From assembly GCA_946221825.1 (NCBI GenBank), contig CAMINA010000049.1, forward strand, positions 1 to 8,866: a DNA stretch of 8,866 nt, given 5' to 3'. The notes under the pieces were generated by a model. The model searched no databases. It saw only the letters and a program-made list of their open reading frames with translations, and was not told where the DNA came from. This document shows, one piece after another, positions 6,066-8,866 of this stretch (position 1 is its first letter; each line of letters begins with the position of its first letter). Made by a program: the position numbers and the translations under genes. Source of the stretch: an uncultured Nesterenkonia sp. GTDB lineage: Bacteria; Actinomycetota; Actinomycetes; Actinomycetales; Micrococcaceae.

Positions 6066-6088
6066 GGCGACACGAGAGAATCGTCGCC
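6066..6088 (+). other. Hairpin upstream of the rne start (GGCGAC / GTCGCC)
   Basis: GGCGAC (6066-6071) pairs with GTCGCC (6083-6088). An alternative fold pairs GGCG with CGCC and ACGA (6072-6075) with TCGT (6081-6084), leaving the purine loop GAGAA. It ends 37 nt before the Shine-Dalgarno. Confidence 0.35.
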
Positions 6089-6125
6089 TCCGCCAGCTGG
6101 TGAGTGTGGCACCGCCGGAGACGGC

Positions 6126-6130
6126 AGGAG
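6126..6130 (+). promoter_or_regulatory. Ribosome-binding site fixing the rne start
   Basis: AGGAG lies 11 nt before ATG 6142. The in-frame GTG at 6100 has no comparable purine tract upstream, so this site favours the ATG. Confidence 0.6.
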
Positions 6131-6141
6131 CAATTGCATAC

Positions 6142-8859
6142 ATGACCGACACCCCTACACCCCAGTCGTCAGGCGCTGACGTCTTCACACCGCTCTTCCA
6201 GGCTCCCGACCTGGACTCGGTGGAGCCCGTCAGAGTGCGTCCTGCTCAGCACCTGGAGTCTGAGGAACATTCCTCCGATGACGCACAGGAGACCCAGGAC
6301 GACCAGCCCGATGGCGGCCAGTCGCCCCAAGACAGCGAAGGCAGCCGCAAGCCGCGGCGCAAGCGCCGCCGCGGAGGGCGCAATAAGCACCGTCAGGACC
6401 AGGACGGCCAGCAGACGGACGAAGCCCGTGATGAGGCAGAGGCCCAGGAGGCGGATTCCGATCCTGCTGACGGCCAGAAGCAGAACAAAGCCTCCTCCGG
6501 CGGCGAGGCCGAAGAGGAGCAGGTCATCCGCAAGCGCCGCCGCCGTCGTCGTGGTTCCGTGGATATGGAGCTCGAGGAGGAGAGCGACGACGCCCACACG
6601 GTCACCCGAGTGCGCGCTCCTCGCGAGGCCGCCGAGAGCGACGCTCCCGACAAGGTCACCAGCCTGAAGGGATCCACCCGCCTGGAGGCCAAGCGGCAGC
6701 GACGCCGCGCCTCTCGCGAGGGCGGCCGAAAGCGCCAAGTCATCACAGAGGCAGAGTTCCTGGCTCGCCGTGAGTCGGTCGACCGCAAGATGATCGTGCG
6801 TCAGCGCGGTGAGCGGATCCAGATCGGTGTGCTCGAGGACGACGTCCTGGCTGAGCACTACGTCTCCAACACCACGCAGGACTCGCTGATCGGCAATGTC
6901 TATCTGGGCAAGGTCCAGAACGTGCTCCCCTCCATGGAGGCGGCCTTCGTGGATATCGGCCGCGGACGCAACGCTGTGCTCTATGCAGGCGAGGTCGACT
7001 GGTCTGCGGCGAACCTGGGTGGAAAGCCCCGGAAGATCGAGAATGCCCTCAAGACCGGTGACCCCGTCCTGGTCCAGGTGACCAAGGACCCGGTGGGACA
7101 CAAGGGTGCCCGTCTGACCAGCCAGGTCTCTCTGCCTGGTCGGTACCTCGTCTTCGTCCCGGGCGGCACGATGACCGGGATCTCCCGCAAGCTCCCGGAC
7201 ACCGAGCGCTCTCGTCTGAAGAAGATCCTCAAGGAGCACATGCCCGATGACGCCGGCGTGATCGTCCGCACGGCCGCTGAGGGCGCCTCCGAGGAGGAGC
7301 TCACCAATGACATCAACCGTCTGCGGGCTCTCTGGGAGTCCATCCGTGAGCAGGAGCAGGATCGGAAGGTGCTCCCGCCTGAGCTGCTCTACTCGGAGCC
7401 GGACCTGACCATCAAGGTGGTCCGAGACGTCTTCAACGAGGACTTCTCCTCCATGGAGATCCAGGGTGATGAGACCTGGGACAACGTCGAGGCCTATGTC
7501 ACCTATGTGGCTCCGCACCTGCTGGACCGGCTCACGAAGTGGGAAGCCCCACAGGACGGTCAGCCTGGCGACGGCGACATCTTCGCCGATCACCGCATCG
7601 ACGAACAGCTGAACAAGGCCTTGGATCGCAATGTGAAGCTGCCCTCAGGCGGCTCGCTGGTCTTCGACCGCACTGAGGCGATGACTGTGGTGGACGTCAA
7701 CACCGGCAAGTTCACCGGATCGGGCGGCAACCTCGAGGAGACGGTCACCCGCAACAACTTGGAGGCCGCCGAGGAGATCGTCCGTCAGCTCCGGCTGCGC
7801 GATATCGGCGGCATCATCGTCATCGACTTCATCGATATGGTTCTGGAGTCCAACCGCGACCTGGTGCTGCGCCGCCTGGTCGAATGTCTGGGACGGGACC
7901 GCACCAAGCATCAGGTGGCTGAGGTGACCTCGCTCGGTCTGGTCCAGATGACGCGTAAGCGCATGGGCACCGGGCTGCTGGAGGTCTTCTCCGAGAGCTG
8001 TGAGCACTGTGCCGGACGTGGGATCATCACCCATGAGGAGCCCATCGAGCACCGTCCGGCCTATAACTCCCACGGGGAGCAGCAGAGCGGACGCGGCTCC
8101 AAGAAGCGCCGCAAGTCCAAGGGCAATCGTGGCGGAGGCGGTGCCTCAGAGAACGGATCCCACTCCAACGACTCCTCGGCCGAGCAGTCCAAGGAGGAGA
8201 AGGAGAAGACTGAGAAGGCTCGTCAGGCGCTGGCGCAGGTGGCGGCAGCCACCACCGGCAAGCAGGATGAGGCGGGGGATTCTGCTCAGCAGGATTCCTC
8301 GCAGCAGGGTTCCGGACAGAAGCAGGGCTCAGCTCAGAAACAGAGCACGGGATCGAAGAACGGTTCCGGGCGGAAGCAGAGATCCGGCGCTGAGCAGAAG
8401 CCCGGCGGCCAGAGGGACCAGGGGACATCGGAGCAGGAGCAGCCCGTGCTGACCATCGGTGGAGAAGAGGTCCCGGTTCCCCGCGGCGAGCCGAAGAAGG
8501 GGGACTCGGGCCGCCAGAAGGTGTCTCAGCGGCAGGCCGACCCCGGAAAGTCTGAGGAGAAGCTCTCTCTGGACTCTTTGGATCAGGTCCTGAGCTCACG
8601 CACCTCGAAGGCTCAGCAGGACTCTGCAGCCCGGCCTCCGCGCCGACGTCGTGCGGCCGGGGCCTCCCAGGGCGCCGGGGGAGAGGTCCAGCAGGTGTCA
8701 GCCGCCGTCTCCGGTCCCGCCAAGACCTTCTCGTCCAGCTCGGCTCAGGTCGCGGCGGACGAGCAGAAGAAGCAGGAGGAGAAGCCTGCCGCTGAGCCGA
8801 TGATGTTCGGTGTCGGTGTGAAGGCCGAAGACATCTCCTCCCCGAAGAGGAACAGCTGA
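6142..8859 (+). CDS. rne: Ribonuclease E/G family endoribonuclease
   Basis: A 905-residue RNase E/G, the main single-strand-specific endoribonuclease for mRNA decay and rRNA/tRNA processing, and usual scaffold of the RNA degradosome. The catalytic core spans about 217-650. It includes an S1 RNA-binding domain (from MIVRQRGERIQIGVL, with GNVYLGKVQNVLPSMEAAFV), the DNase I-like domain with metal-binding D518 (VVDVNTG) and D562 (IVIDFIDM), and the Zn-link C620-x2-C623 (CEHCAGRG), which joins subunits in the tetramer. Residues 1-213 are an acidic, disordered-looking extension with arginine/lysine blocks at 69-84, 130-137 and about 173-200. Residues about 650-905 are low-complexity, rich in Q, S, G and K, with a QQ/GSGQKQ-like pattern at 714-770. 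Core plus tails on both sides is the usual actinobacterial layout. ATG 6142 is chosen for its Shine-Dalgarno; GTG 6100 would add 14 residues. In relatives rne is followed by rplU-rpmA, which would begin beyond the right edge. Confidence 0.95.
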   Translation: MTDTPTPQSSGADVFTPLFQAPDLDSVEPVRVRPAQHLESEEHSSDDAQETQDDQPDGGQSPQDSEGSRKPRRKRRRGGRNKHRQDQDGQQTDEARDEAEAQEADSDPADGQKQNKASSGGEAEEEQVIRKRRRRRRGSVDMELEEESDDAHTVTRVRAPREAAESDAPDKVTSLKGSTRLEAKRQRRRASREGGRKRQVITEAEFLARRESVDRKMIVRQRGERIQIGVLEDDVLAEHYVSNTTQDSLIGNVYLGKVQNVLPSMEAAFVDIGRGRNAVLYAGEVDWSAANLGGKPRKIENALKTGDPVLVQVTKDPVGHKGARLTSQVSLPGRYLVFVPGGTMTGISRKLPDTERSRLKKILKEHMPDDAGVIVRTAAEGASEEELTNDINRLRALWESIREQEQDRKVLPPELLYSEPDLTIKVVRDVFNEDFSSMEIQGDETWDNVEAYVTYVAPHLLDRLTKWEAPQDGQPGDGDIFADHRIDEQLNKALDRNVKLPSGGSLVFDRTEAMTVVDVNTGKFTGSGGNLEETVTRNNLEAAEEIVRQLRLRDIGGIIVIDFIDMVLESNRDLVLRRLVECLGRDRTKHQVAEVTSLGLVQMTRKRMGTGLLEVFSESCEHCAGRGIITHEEPIEHRPAYNSHGEQQSGRGSKKRRKSKGNRGGGGASENGSHSNDSSAEQSKEEKEKTEKARQALAQVAAATTGKQDEAGDSAQQDSSQQGSGQKQGSAQKQSTGSKNGSGRKQRSGAEQKPGGQRDQGTSEQEQPVLTIGGEEVPVPRGEPKKGDSGRQKVSQRQADPGKSEEKLSLDSLDQVLSSRTSKAQQDSAARPPRRRRAAGASQGAGGEVQQVSAAVSGPAKTFSSSSAQVAADEQKKQEEKPAAEPMMFGVGVKAEDISSPKRNS

Positions 8860-8866
8860 ACAGTCC

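Larger units (their letters stand above)
5746..6141 (+). other. Gene-free divergent region and structured 5' leader of rne
   Basis: This 396-bp stretch holds no credible gene. Its left end carries the VKOR promoter. A possible rne promoter is an extended -10, TGC-GATACT (5812-5820), without a clear -35; if correct, the rne leader would be about 310 nt. The leader has several hairpins and one A/T-rich single-stranded-looking stretch around 5996-6030 (AAGACAAGGTTTTTGAGACA). Long, unstable rne leaders that mediate self-cleavage are known in E. coli, and a long rne leader is known in mycobacteria. The same role here is inference. Confidence 0.45.

Noticed and set aside
6100..6141. GTG 6100 as the rne start
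   Set aside because: It has no Shine-Dalgarno, whereas ATG 6142 has AGGAG 11 nt upstream. It cannot be fully excluded.
6169..7593. 474-residue minus-strand ORF antisense to rne
   Set aside because: It is long only because of G/C-biased third positions. Its leucine/valine-rich sequence mirrors the rne codons and shows no domain.

Overview
The window looks like a chromosomal segment of a high-GC actinobacterium, probably a Micrococcaceae-type organism. The reasons are strong G/C bias at third codon positions, a mycothiol-type (not glutathione-type) formaldehyde dehydrogenase, an RNase E with long arginine-rich and glutamine/serine-rich tails, and several -10 boxes (TANNNT) placed so close to start codons that the mRNAs would be leaderless. 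The genus call is inference. No mobile element, CRISPR array, tRNA or rRNA was seen.

Layout. Positions 1-2162 (minus) hold the first ~720 codons of a formate dehydrogenase alpha subunit whose 3' end lies off the left edge. Its reading frame is interrupted once, by a TGA at 1596-1598 that reads as selenocysteine. A 7-bp hairpin with the loop GGUCU follows, at the same distance from the UGA as in the E. coli fdhF SECIS. A 151-bp divergent intergenic region (2163-2313) contains two tandem palindromes (CAGAN2TCTG), an inverted repeat and -10 boxes for both sides. A lipoate-protein-ligase/octanoyltransferase-like gene (2314-3072, plus) follows. It ends in a 20-bp tandem duplication that spans its stop codon. 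A strong hairpin terminator (3110-3151) is shared with the convergent operon.

That operon (minus) consists of mscR (3846-4943), encoding S-(hydroxymethyl)mycothiol dehydrogenase, and then a metallo-beta-lactamase-fold hydrolase (3164-3799). Upstream is a separate VKOR-family membrane thiol oxidoreductase gene (5077-5745, minus), apparently leaderless. A 396-bp gene-free, hairpin-rich region (5746-6141) separates it from rne (6142-8859, plus), which encodes an RNase E/G family ribonuclease.

How they work together. MscR, the MBL hydrolase and the selenocysteine formate dehydrogenase fit a plausible path for formaldehyde detoxification: formaldehyde-mycothiol adduct to S-formylmycothiol, to formate plus mycothiol, to CO2. 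The MscR step is well supported by family resemblance. The hydrolase step is inference. The selenocysteine reading is the firmest non-routine observation in the window.
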